A stretch of DNA of 22,485 bases from positions 1-22,485 of IMG/VR virus record IMGVR_UViG_3300026278_000005, one strand, 5' to 3'. The DNA is from a virus. Numbering within the stretch: the stretch's first letter is position 1; every line of letters begins with the position of its first letter. This document shows positions 1-8,038 of this stretch, one piece after another. The notes beneath the pieces were generated by a model. The model did no database searches, was not told the origin of the DNA, and saw only the letters and a program-made list of their open reading frames with translations. A program made the translations under genes and the position numbers.

Positions 1-9
1 GATGTTTCC

Positions 10-1494
10 ATGACCACCTTGCATACAATGCTCAAGACCGAACTACGAGCGATGAATGACGTTCTGTTCTTCGTAGAGAATGAGCATTTGCTAAATGCAC
101 CGTGGCTTTGGCCGAAGCAGAAGCAGAGCTTACAAGAGTTCTATGACCCTAAAAAACAGTATCAAGACATGATTCTCATTTGGGGAATGAGAGCCGGTAA
201 AACGACAGTAGCTTCCGTGATTGCCTGCTATGAGGCCTTTAAGCTCATCAACACGGGGTATCCTTGCAGGAAGTACGGCCTTCCCAGAGGGACTGAGATT
301 TTCATTATCAACGTAGCCACCAGCGATAGGCAAGCGAGAGACACGGTTTTCGCTCACACGAAAGCTAGGATTGATAGCTCACCGTGGTTCCAAAACCAGG
401 AGTACGTTGAGCACTTTAATGAGTTTATTTTCCCTGTGAGGGATGGCAAAATCATCATACGATCGGAGCACAGCAACAGTGCCTCACTGGCAGGTAAGAC
501 AGTAATAGCGGTAGTATTTGATGAGCTCTCGCGATTTAAGGATACTGGAGGAAACGCTTCCGCGGAAATGGTTTACGATACCTTGAGCAGGTCTGTAAAG
601 ACCTTCGGGAAGGATGGGAAGAGGGTGGTTATCACCAGTCCTATGTATAATGATGACTATGCGATGAGGCTTTTCAGGACGTACAGGGATAATCCGCGCT
701 GGTACTGCAGAAGGTATCCGACATGGGAAGTGAATCCTACGATTACGTTCGAAAGCCTCGAGGATGAGTTTACCAAGGACCCTGAGACTGCGTGGCGTGA
801 CTATGGAGCAACGCCGACAAGCTCACTGGAGGTCTACTTCAAGGAATCAGACCGCTTAGAGTTGTGTCTAGATGTCAACAGACCGAATCCAGTGAATACT
901 GATATGGTGTCTCCCGCGGAACAGCTGAAAGCGTTTCAAGGGATTCCTGGAGTTCCGTACACACTTGCAGGTGACCCGGCTCTTAAGAATGACGCCTTCG
1001 GGCTTGCACTCGTACACCATGGGCAGGGGGATGTAATTATCTGCGATTTATTACATAGGTTCACGCCGTTTAACACAAGAGAAGAAGGGGATGAAAGTAA
1101 AACTTCACATGAGGTGAATGCATCCTTCGTAAGGGAGTTTGTCCATGAGCTCAATAGGCGGTGCTGGATTGAGACATTCGTTACGGACACGTGGCAATTC
1201 CCTGAGACGATTCAGAGCATCAGATCAGAGGGAATTAATGTCATGCAGAACCATGTCACTAAGGAAGAGTATGATAAGCTGAAGGAGCTGTTTTACACTC
1301 ACAGGATAACGTTGCCCAACTATCCGTTCGTAATCGATGAGCTTAAGTCTCTTGAACTCAGGCGGGGACAAAGGGTTGACCACCCAAGGGGCGGATCGAA
1401 GGATGTCGCCGATGCACTTGCAAATGCGGTATGGGCAGCATCAAATAGCGAAGTAAGGTCCGAGGAGCCTGTAGCAGTAACATTCAGGATGTGA
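10..1494 (+). CDS. terL: Terminase large subunit (ATPase-nuclease DNA packaging motor)
   Basis: This is the motor that drives DNA into the prohead through the portal and cuts the concatemer. The N-terminal ATPase shows a Walker A motif GMRAGKT at residues 59-65 and a Walker B VVFDE at 168-172. A coupling-type motif VVITSP follows at 206-211. The C-terminal RNase H-like nuclease keeps its acidic residues: D322 in LAGDPALKND, D393 in FVTDT, and D465/D468 in KDVADAL. At 494 residues it has normal length for the family. The frame stays open to the left edge, so the start could lie further upstream; ATG at 10 is the first start in the window and its ribosome site cannot be judged. A small terminase is not in view. 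The portal gene follows after 4 bases, as expected. Motifs are seen; the role is family knowledge. Confidence 0.95.
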   Translation: MTTLHTMLKTELRAMNDVLFFVENEHLLNAPWLWPKQKQSLQEFYDPKKQYQDMILIWGMRAGKTTVASVIACYEAFKLINTGYPCRKYGLPRGTEIFIINVATSDRQARDTVFAHTKARIDSSPWFQNQEYVEHFNEFIFPVRDGKIIIRSEHSNSASLAGKTVIAVVFDELSRFKDTGGNASAEMVYDTLSRSVKTFGKDGKRVVITSPMYNDDYAMRLFRTYRDNPRWYCRRYPTWEVNPTITFESLEDEFTKDPETAWRDYGATPTSSLEVYFKESDRLELCLDVNRPNPVNTDMVSPAEQLKAFQGIPGVPYTLAGDPALKNDAFGLALVHHGQGDVIICDLLHRFTPFNTREEGDESKTSHEVNASFVREFVHELNRRCWIETFVTDTWQFPETIQSIRSEGINVMQNHVTKEEYDKLKELFYTHRITLPNYPFVIDELKSLELRRGQRVDHPRGGSKDVADALANAVWAASNSEVRSEEPVAVTFRM

Positions 1495-1498
1495 GATT

Positions 1499-2806
1499 GT
1501 GGATTTCTTTAATACGAAAAAGGTCAGAAAACTTGAGAGAAAGGTCAGAGACCTGCAGGTAAAGACAGCAGAGAAGAAGGAGCTGTCTGCCGTGCTTTAC
1601 GGGAGTGTCCTCTACTCCGAGGACTGGCTAGACGCTTTGCAGAATGACCTTACGGTCTCTGGACCCTGGGATGCCTACAAGAAGGTTTCCCTCGTGACTC
1701 AGTGCATAAATGCCACATCACATTACGCAACAAGGAAGGGCTTTAGAACAGCGATAGAGGTTAATACCCCGCAAGCGCAAGAGATTTTGAGCAAAATCAA
1801 CAATATCAATAGAAAGGTGAACTTGGATAACATAATCGCTATGGCGATTATCAAGAGGGAAATAACAGGGAGGGCTGCGTTCGAGATTGTAAAGGACGGC
1901 AATGGACAGATAGTTGCGCTACTACCTTTAAGCTCAGAAGCTATTACTCCCCACCTTGATGAGGAAACGCAAATGATCGACTATTTCGAGTACACAAGCG
2001 CAAAGAACGGACGGTTAGAGGTAGAGGACGTCTTGTACTTCCCTAGGATGCCATTCGGAAGGGACATGCGCGGTGAAAGTGCGATAAGTCCTATAATGAA
2101 TGTCGTGAAGCTCAAATTAGAGTTGTATAAGGACCTGCTAGAAAGTGCAAAACGACTTTGGGGGCCTATGGGTCTTTTCCAGATGGATACCACCGATATA
2201 AGGGATCCTGCTAAGAAAGAGGAGAGAATGAATGCCTTCGCAAACAAGCTTAAGCCCGGCAGAAGCATCGTGTACAATAAGGCCATAGAGGCTAAGGTGA
2301 TTGATCTTAAGCCCGACATCATGGGACTAGTACGCGCGATCGAGAAGGCAGACGAGGAGATAATGGGCAACTGGCAGATGCCTAAAGCTATCTTTGCTAG
2401 GGAGAAAACTGTTACGAAGGCAACACTCTCTGCAGCCTTAGATGCACTATACGAGGGACCGATTGAGAGCGTACAGAGGTTCTTTAAGCGCGAAATCGAG
2501 AGGCAGTGGTACGATAGGATTGTAAGGAACGAGCTTAAGATGGACCCGGAGGTATATGCAGTAAAACACCTATGGAATCCTGTCACAAGACCCGATGCCG
2601 ACCTGATTCGGGCCCTAGCTTACTCTGTAAGGGTTGGTGCAATGACTAAGGAGGAATTCTTCGCGATCATGGGGTGGCAAGTTATGACGCCTACGAATGC
2701 ATCGCCACCCGTTCAAGAGGTGAAATCTCCTACGGATATCGAGGATGTAATTGCCGAAATACAGGAGATGAAGAAGGAGCCAAAAGAATTTCCAGAGGAG
2801 GAATAA
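1499..2806 (+). CDS. Portal protein
   Basis: The portal forms the dodecameric ring at one capsid vertex, through which DNA is pumped by the terminase and to which the neck and tail attach. The 435-residue protein starts with GTG, 4 bases after the terminase stop. Residues 1-25 are a charged helix. The rest fits a phage portal: an N-terminal wing, the segment ITGRAAFEIV (about 121-130), then VEDVLYFPRMPF and RGESAISPI near 176-200. Long helices rich in K/E/R follow (stem and crown). The C-terminus from about 405 is acidic and probably disordered (EIQEMKKEPKEFPEEE). Position between terminase and prohead protease agrees. I recognise it by pattern and context; the exact portal family is not assigned. 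Confidence 0.9.
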   Translation: MDFFNTKKVRKLERKVRDLQVKTAEKKELSAVLYGSVLYSEDWLDALQNDLTVSGPWDAYKKVSLVTQCINATSHYATRKGFRTAIEVNTPQAQEILSKINNINRKVNLDNIIAMAIIKREITGRAAFEIVKDGNGQIVALLPLSSEAITPHLDEETQMIDYFEYTSAKNGRLEVEDVLYFPRMPFGRDMRGESAISPIMNVVKLKLELYKDLLESAKRLWGPMGLFQMDTTDIRDPAKKEERMNAFANKLKPGRSIVYNKAIEAKVIDLKPDIMGLVRAIEKADEEIMGNWQMPKAIFAREKTVTKATLSAALDALYEGPIESVQRFFKREIERQWYDRIVRNELKMDPEVYAVKHLWNPVTRPDADLIRALAYSVRVGAMTKEEFFAIMGWQVMTPTNASPPVQEVKSPTDIEDVIAEIQEMKKEPKEFPEEE

Positions 2807-2809
2807 AAT

Positions 2810-3079
2810 ATGGACAAACAGGTAAGTGACCCTTTTGAGCTCGTACAGATGGGAATAGCAACCATCGTTGAACTTGAACAGAAGGAGTTTAAAACAACTC
2901 CTCCTATGGGCGTTAGGCCAGGAGCCCCACAACCTGAAAATCACACCCACGTAGCGGTTGTCGATGAGAACGGCATGGGAGAGACTAAAGCTGACAACAC
3001 TGGGCATCAGCACAAGGTACGCAACTGGGTGGCTCTGTACTCGGGTGTAGGACCACACATTCACAAGGTCGAGAGGTAA
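2810..3079 (+). CDS. Small HxH-rich protein, probable metal-binding virion component
   Basis: This 89-residue protein is preceded by a good ribosome site (GAGGAGG) and ends directly against the ATG of the giant frame. Residues 1-35 form a short helix-like part. Residues 44-86 contain three HxH motifs: H45/H47 (NHTHV), H66/H68 (GHQHKV) and H83/H85 (PHIHKV). The first two are separated by a turn rich in D, N and G (VDENGMGET). Such HxH pairs bind metal in several phage fibre and spike proteins, where they stabilise oligomers; that comparison is inference here. The same three-motif module recurs inside the next gene at residues 1183-1222. The gene lies between portal and protease, so it is probably made with, and built into, the prohead. 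No function is assigned. Confidence 0.75.
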   Translation: MDKQVSDPFELVQMGIATIVELEQKEFKTTPPMGVRPGAPQPENHTHVAVVDENGMGETKADNTGHQHKVRNWVALYSGVGPHIHKVER

Positions 3080-6000
3080 ATGCCATTCTATAAAGGGCGT
3101 AACTGGAAGAACCTTCCTGACCAAGAGCTCGTCTGGGCTCACTTTCAATGTCACCGCGCTTACGGGACGTACTTAAGATACGGGAAGTATCATGATGAAA
3201 AGAACAATTCCTGGTCGTTGGAAGACTTTTACAACCAGCATAAGCTGATATGGCAGGAAATGAAAAGACGGGGTATGAATGTAGACCCGAACGATGAACT
3301 GCTGAAGATTGGACCACGAACTCATGAAGATTGGAGCTCTATTCACTCAGGCAATATTACTCAAGATGAGATAGAGCGATGCGTAAAGGACCCTAAGTGG
3401 CAGGCGTTCAGAGAGTCTTTAAAAGGATTGCCTTTAGGAGAGCAGTTCACAAAACTGAAGCAATGGAATAATCAAAACTCAAGATGCGCAAAAGTTCAAG
3501 TAACCAATTACATTAATGCCTTAAGACGTGGAGGATTACTGGAGGAGATTGCAATGACCAAACAGAAGAAGCTTAAGATGTTTCTGGTCGGTGCTCAAAA
3601 GAAGCCGATAGCAGACTTAGCGGATGGTGTCATGATAAGTGCCGTTCAGACTAAGTCTCGCGGTGCTCTAAGGCCTTGGATCGATAGCTATAAGGGCATG
3701 ATAGTAATGGACAATGGTATCTTTAGTAACATTGTCATGTCCGTCGAAGAGCTAGCGCAGAGGACTAGAGAGGTTGTTCCTCATGTTGTTTGTGGTCCTG
3801 ACGTATTGTTCCAGCATGACATACATATCAAGAGTATTAAGAGGCAGCAGGATTTCCTCAAGCAGAAGTTGCCTAAGGAAACCGAGGTCATGCTTATCCC
3901 TCAAGGGAACACCTGCCTGGAGTATGAGTGGTGCATAGGTGAAATCATCAAGATGAACCCTGCTTGGATTGGACTGGGTAGGATGAGCATGAAAGTCGCA
4001 GGTTACCCTGGGAAGGGACATGCGCAAAGGACGTACTGCCTGAAAAGACTAGAGGAGCTTGGACTTTTGGATAAGATCAAGAGCCAAGGTATTAAGATGC
4101 ATGCCCTCGGGGTTTCAAAGCCATTCGAGTTCAGGTACTTTAATCGCTTTGGATTCGATTCATTCGACAGTATGTCATACATTTACGCGAGCATATTTAA
4201 TCAGTTAGTTTATCCTTTGGACGCTACAGAAAGTCAGTTTGCCCTAGAGAACGGTGAGGTTAAGAGGAAGAAGGGGGAAAGTGATGAGCTTTACCAGGCC
4301 AAAGTGGAGTTTGCCAAGGGGTATCCTTGGGATAAGTCCTTAGAAGAGAGACAGGAGTGGATTATAAAGAACATTTGGCGCCCCATGATGGAGCAGTACG
4401 CTCAAGATAAGCATATTGAGAGACTGACTGGACATCTGCGGTGGGAAGACAGGGATGATACTCCAATGCTTCAGAAACCAGGCAAAGAGAAACTCAGGGA
4501 AGCTATCCAGATGGATGAAGTACTATCCCTCGAGGACCTTAAGCACATTGAAATTGAGACTCTTGACGAGGACTATGTTCGTTCGTATCATCTCATGATT
4601 CACAACGCTTTGAACAGACAGACGATAGACGAGAAACAGCCCTTCGATCCAAAGGAGTTAAAGCAGCTTCACGAGAAGGTAGTAAAGAGGATGGAAGAGC
4701 TTGGAATTGCACACCAGAGCCCTGTAGAGCTAGACGAGAAGTTTGCTCCGGTGGGCTCAAGCGGACACGTTATCGGAGAGGAAATTGTCCTGGAAGATGT
4801 ACTTAAGCACTTCGAGGACTTTAGGGTGTCGTGGCCACATGTCTATCTTACCGGCGGCATCGTTAATAGGGGCAAAACCAAGGGAGACATCGATATACTG
4901 ATTAAGAGCATCGAGAAAGACCCTATGAATGTGCCTATAATGTTTAGGATCTTGCGTATGTTACCCCCGGAGCTTGCGAACAGGGTACAGTTCTTATTTG
5001 AAGATACAACGAAGTCACATGGACATGTTCCTGGGCCATATACAAATCACATCCCACTATATGGGATTCAGATGCAGGCATTGAAGCCATTTAAGACGGT
5101 AGAGATGGCTAGGGGAATTGTGCCAATGGAGTTCTTCACTCCGCTTAAGCCAACCATTGGATATAAAGCGGGGTTTGTCTTTGGTTGGGACGCCCTAGTG
5201 GAGGTAGTGGAAGACGATATGTATCCTGTTGTCGTGCAAAAGAAGTATGATGGAGCGCGAGTTCAGATTCACAGAAAAGGTAAAGATGTAAAAATCTTCT
5301 CAGACGATGGACACCGCATCGACCATAGGATGCCTACCTTCGTGGAGGAAGTTCAAAAGTCAGAGTGGCCGGAAGAATTCGTAATTGATGCGGAATGCGA
5401 GATGTGGATAAGGGGTAAACACCAGGGACGAGAGATCGTTAGTGGCTTCCTTAGAAAGACGGACTCGCTTCAAAAGGGTGAAGACAGCTATCTTGTGCCT
5501 AATGTATTCGATATCCTCTATATCTCAGGGAAAGGCGATCTGCACGACTACTCTTTGGACGAAAGAATGAAGCATCTCGATAAGTTACCTATTAAGCAGA
5601 GCACTGATAGGGTGCCGCGTACTGGAGAGTTCAATCGTACGCCTTCCTATGTGGCACAGGACGCTAAGACGATGGTTCAGTTTGGTAAGAAGGTGGCCGA
5701 GCTTCCCGGGAGCGAGGGAGCGATGGTCAAGAGTCTCAAGAGCAGATACGAGTTGGATGGACAAACGAGTGAGTGGGTGAAGTACAAGAGGACAGTGGAA
5801 TTCGTTGTAGCTGCCATTGAGAAGTTGCCTACAAAGACGGAGGGTGTTTTTAACTATCAGATGGGCATAGTTCCAACAGGCATGGACATCGCGGAGTCAG
5901 ATATTAGGATGGTTGGTGGTAAGAAGTACGCGTACATCGGTAAGACGATGAATACGGTTTTGGATGTTGCTCTAGGGACCCCGTTACGGGTTACAGCGGA

Positions 6001-8038
6001 GAACCTATTTGTATATAAGGATAAGCTTAGGTTATATTTACCGGTGGTCATCGAAGAGAAGGTCAGCGACAAGATTTATGACGCAAAAACAACGATAGAG
6101 GTGGCTAAGGAAGCTGGACTTTTGCAGGAGAAGGAAATGCAAACATCCTGGCCGGATGAGTCAAAGACCCATAGGTTCGTTATTCAACTACACTTCCGCG
6201 GAAAGTCTGTCCATCATGACTTTAGGACTAACATTAACGGCGAACTGGAAGGGTGGACGATCTTCTCACAGCCTGCTGGCGTCGTGAAGAAGGAACCTGA
6301 ATCTATCAGTGAGGCTAAGAAGTATGAGAAATCAGTGAACTGGAAGTGGCCGAAATCAGATGTCCACGCACAAGCAGGACAGAAGGCTCGACAGCCAGTT
6401 GACTGGCTAGACGTTCAAGGTAAATTTGAGCCAGGGACCGTGGGTGCGACTAGGGAGAAAGCGGGATTCATGCTCATCGTTGACAAGGGTGAAGTTGAAT
6501 TCGGGGCTAGGAAAACGTGGTTTTATGAGTATTTCCTGCATGGAGCAAAGTTTAGTGGACGTCTGATTTTCCGCTTCATCCCAAGGGTTGGCATGGTGGC
6601 AGAAGTACAGACGGATGACAGCGATAATCACCATCATGCAGTGCACATAGGAAAGGACGGTAAGGGAAAGACTACTGTGGCAGAAAATCACTGGCATGAA
6701 GTTGAAAACTACGAAGTCAAAATGGCAAATAATCACACTCACAAGCTTCCATGGTCGAAGCTCGAGGGTGAAGAGGTTGGTTTCTGGAACTCTTGGATGC
6801 CAGAAGACCAGCTACCCTATGTGCTAACAAAGAGCGCTGTCGAAGAGAACTGGATTCCTCCTCAAGGGATTAGCGCCTTGCCGAAAGACATTAGGGACAA
6901 AATTCCCGAGAGGTATAAGTACTGGCTTAGTGCCTCTAGGGAAGAGAGAATTAGGATTAGGAACGAGTTAGTGAAGGCAAAGGACATCAAGTTCAAGGTC
7001 AAGCAGAAGTACGACTCTAAGCACTTCTTGCTAGAGAAAGATGACAAGTACTACTTGGGAACTACGACAGATTGTGAGTTGGCTGAGAATAGCACGGCAA
7101 CGTGGGCGTGCTTCGAGAGTGTAGTGGCGGTCGACCTGAAGAAAGGGTCTTTTGTCCTACAGCATCACTGGTGGAAAGGACAAGTAGTTATAAGGGCTGG
7201 TCCTTCTGTAGAACACTGGGATTTGTTTATTCTACCCGAGGGAAAGATGTACGTTCTTAACCAGAACCCCTTGGAAGGACCCTCGAGTGCTAGCATTCGG
7301 AACCCGTATTCAAAGGAGTTTTGGAAGAAGGGTACCAACGGTCCTGAGCTAATAAAACCTGGGGAGCCTGGTAACCCGACAAAGAACACACCTGCATGGA
7401 CAGAGATTGTTGACAGCGGGGAGGTTAACATACTGGAAGATGGAAACCTTTTCAAGAGGTTCAATTTCTCGGGAAAAAACCTCAAAGGAACCTACGCCAT
7501 GAAACGAGAGGATGCGGACATTAACCTCTGGGAGTTTGCCAAAGTGGAACTTCCAGGGTTGCAGAAAACCTTAGAAAAGGGCGAGTGTCTTAAGCAGCAG
7601 TCCATGTACTTGTCTATCGAAAAGTTCGGAAGGTACGGGGACAAGTACGTTGTAGTTGGTAGTGCACTCTCATATGGGGTTTGGAACGGTGATTGGTACT
7701 CTCCTGAGGTTTTGGATGATAGGCCAGAGCGAGTCCTAGGAATCCCTGTCGGTGTTGGAAGTCACAAAGACAAGACTAACCATGGGAGGGTTATCGATTA
7801 CGAGTATGATAAGGAGAAGCACACAATCAAGATTGCAGTTGAAATTGATACTCCGGAAAAACAGCTTGAAATCGAGAATGGAGACTATACAGGCTTTAGC
7901 GTTGAAATCACTGTCCTTAGCTGTGATGTACGTCATATCATTGAGAAGATTGTCAGTTATGACAGAGTATGCATAGTTAAGAATCCTGCTTGTGAGGTGT
8001 GCACAATTGAACGAGTTGAAGGGAAAGCATCTAGTTAA
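3080..8038 (+). CDS. Multi-enzyme polyprotein: TGT/DpdA-like, nucleotidyltransferase, ATP-dependent DNA ligase, LigD phosphoesterase-like (x2) and XkdF/S78 prohead protease
   Basis: A 1652-residue frame in the place of the prohead protease. Domains seen: helical HxxxH domain (16-76). TGT/DpdA-like barrel (165-385) with MDNGIF (D211), PQGN (Q275) and GFDSFDS (D360, D363), without the Cys zinc cluster of tRNA enzymes. Second HxxxH domain (499-553). Nucleotidyltransferase fold (570-680) with GG 592-593 and DID 603-605. Ligase core (685-1000) with KYDG (K722 adenylation site), motif III-like VIDAE, motif IIIa VFDILY, EGAMVK (E879) and WVKYK, without the N-terminal DNA-binding domain of archaeal ligases. 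Phosphoesterase-like domain 1 (1030-1170) with H1038, H1045, D1047, R1049. Triple HxH module (1183-1222). Divergent phosphoesterase-like domain 2 (1300-1490) with HWD 1379-1381. Protease (1505-1648) with GSHKD (H1562) and GFSVE (S1607). The protease probably processes itself and scaffold; release of the enzymes is inference. Confidence 0.9.
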   Translation: MPFYKGRNWKNLPDQELVWAHFQCHRAYGTYLRYGKYHDEKNNSWSLEDFYNQHKLIWQEMKRRGMNVDPNDELLKIGPRTHEDWSSIHSGNITQDEIERCVKDPKWQAFRESLKGLPLGEQFTKLKQWNNQNSRCAKVQVTNYINALRRGGLLEEIAMTKQKKLKMFLVGAQKKPIADLADGVMISAVQTKSRGALRPWIDSYKGMIVMDNGIFSNIVMSVEELAQRTREVVPHVVCGPDVLFQHDIHIKSIKRQQDFLKQKLPKETEVMLIPQGNTCLEYEWCIGEIIKMNPAWIGLGRMSMKVAGYPGKGHAQRTYCLKRLEELGLLDKIKSQGIKMHALGVSKPFEFRYFNRFGFDSFDSMSYIYASIFNQLVYPLDATESQFALENGEVKRKKGESDELYQAKVEFAKGYPWDKSLEERQEWIIKNIWRPMMEQYAQDKHIERLTGHLRWEDRDDTPMLQKPGKEKLREAIQMDEVLSLEDLKHIEIETLDEDYVRSYHLMIHNALNRQTIDEKQPFDPKELKQLHEKVVKRMEELGIAHQSPVELDEKFAPVGSSGHVIGEEIVLEDVLKHFEDFRVSWPHVYLTGGIVNRGKTKGDIDILIKSIEKDPMNVPIMFRILRMLPPELANRVQFLFEDTTKSHGHVPGPYTNHIPLYGIQMQALKPFKTVEMARGIVPMEFFTPLKPTIGYKAGFVFGWDALVEVVEDDMYPVVVQKKYDGARVQIHRKGKDVKIFSDDGHRIDHRMPTFVEEVQKSEWPEEFVIDAECEMWIRGKHQGREIVSGFLRKTDSLQKGEDSYLVPNVFDILYISGKGDLHDYSLDERMKHLDKLPIKQSTDRVPRTGEFNRTPSYVAQDAKTMVQFGKKVAELPGSEGAMVKSLKSRYELDGQTSEWVKYKRTVEFVVAAIEKLPTKTEGVFNYQMGIVPTGMDIAESDIRMVGGKKYAYIGKTMNTVLDVALGTPLRVTAENLFVYKDKLRLYLPVVIEEKVSDKIYDAKTTIEVAKEAGLLQEKEMQTSWPDESKTHRFVIQLHFRGKSVHHDFRTNINGELEGWTIFSQPAGVVKKEPESISEAKKYEKSVNWKWPKSDVHAQAGQKARQPVDWLDVQGKFEPGTVGATREKAGFMLIVDKGEVEFGARKTWFYEYFLHGAKFSGRLIFRFIPRVGMVAEVQTDDSDNHHHAVHIGKDGKGKTTVAENHWHEVENYEVKMANNHTHKLPWSKLEGEEVGFWNSWMPEDQLPYVLTKSAVEENWIPPQGISALPKDIRDKIPERYKYWLSASREERIRIRNELVKAKDIKFKVKQKYDSKHFLLEKDDKYYLGTTTDCELAENSTATWACFESVVAVDLKKGSFVLQHHWWKGQVVIRAGPSVEHWDLFILPEGKMYVLNQNPLEGPSSASIRNPYSKEFWKKGTNGPELIKPGEPGNPTKNTPAWTEIVDSGEVNILEDGNLFKRFNFSGKNLKGTYAMKREDADINLWEFAKVELPGLQKTLEKGECLKQQSMYLSIEKFGRYGDKYVVVGSALSYGVWNGDWYSPEVLDDRPERVLGIPVGVGSHKDKTNHGRVIDYEYDKEKHTIKIAVEIDTPEKQLEIENGDYTGFSVEITVLSCDVRHIIEKIVSYDRVCIVKNPACEVCTIERVEGKASS
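3541..3556 (+). promoter_or_regulatory. Internal Shine-Dalgarno and in-frame ATG within the polyprotein
   Basis: GGAGGAG at 3541-3547 lies 6 bases before ATG 3554, which is codon 159 of the giant frame. This is one of the best ribosome sites in the window, and better than the one before ATG 3080 (GAGAGG only 3 bases away). The start sits just in front of the TGT/DpdA-like domain. It could give a second product of 1494 residues lacking the first helical domain. GGAGGAG also encodes in-frame residues of an acidic helix (LLEE), so chance is possible. Confidence 0.45.

Noticed and set aside
1981-2586. Minus-strand frame of 201 codons opposite the portal gene
   Set aside because: A serine/leucine-rich shadow of the portal, with no domain and no start signal.
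5132-6079. Host DNA ligase gene caught by a prophage
   Set aside because: The ligase is in the same uninterrupted frame as the prohead protease and lies inside the standard portal-to-capsid gene order, so it is part of the viral protein.
6407-6742. Minus-strand frame of 111 codons opposite the HxH module
   Set aside because: Cysteine/isoleucine-rich shadow of the coding strand; no independent support.
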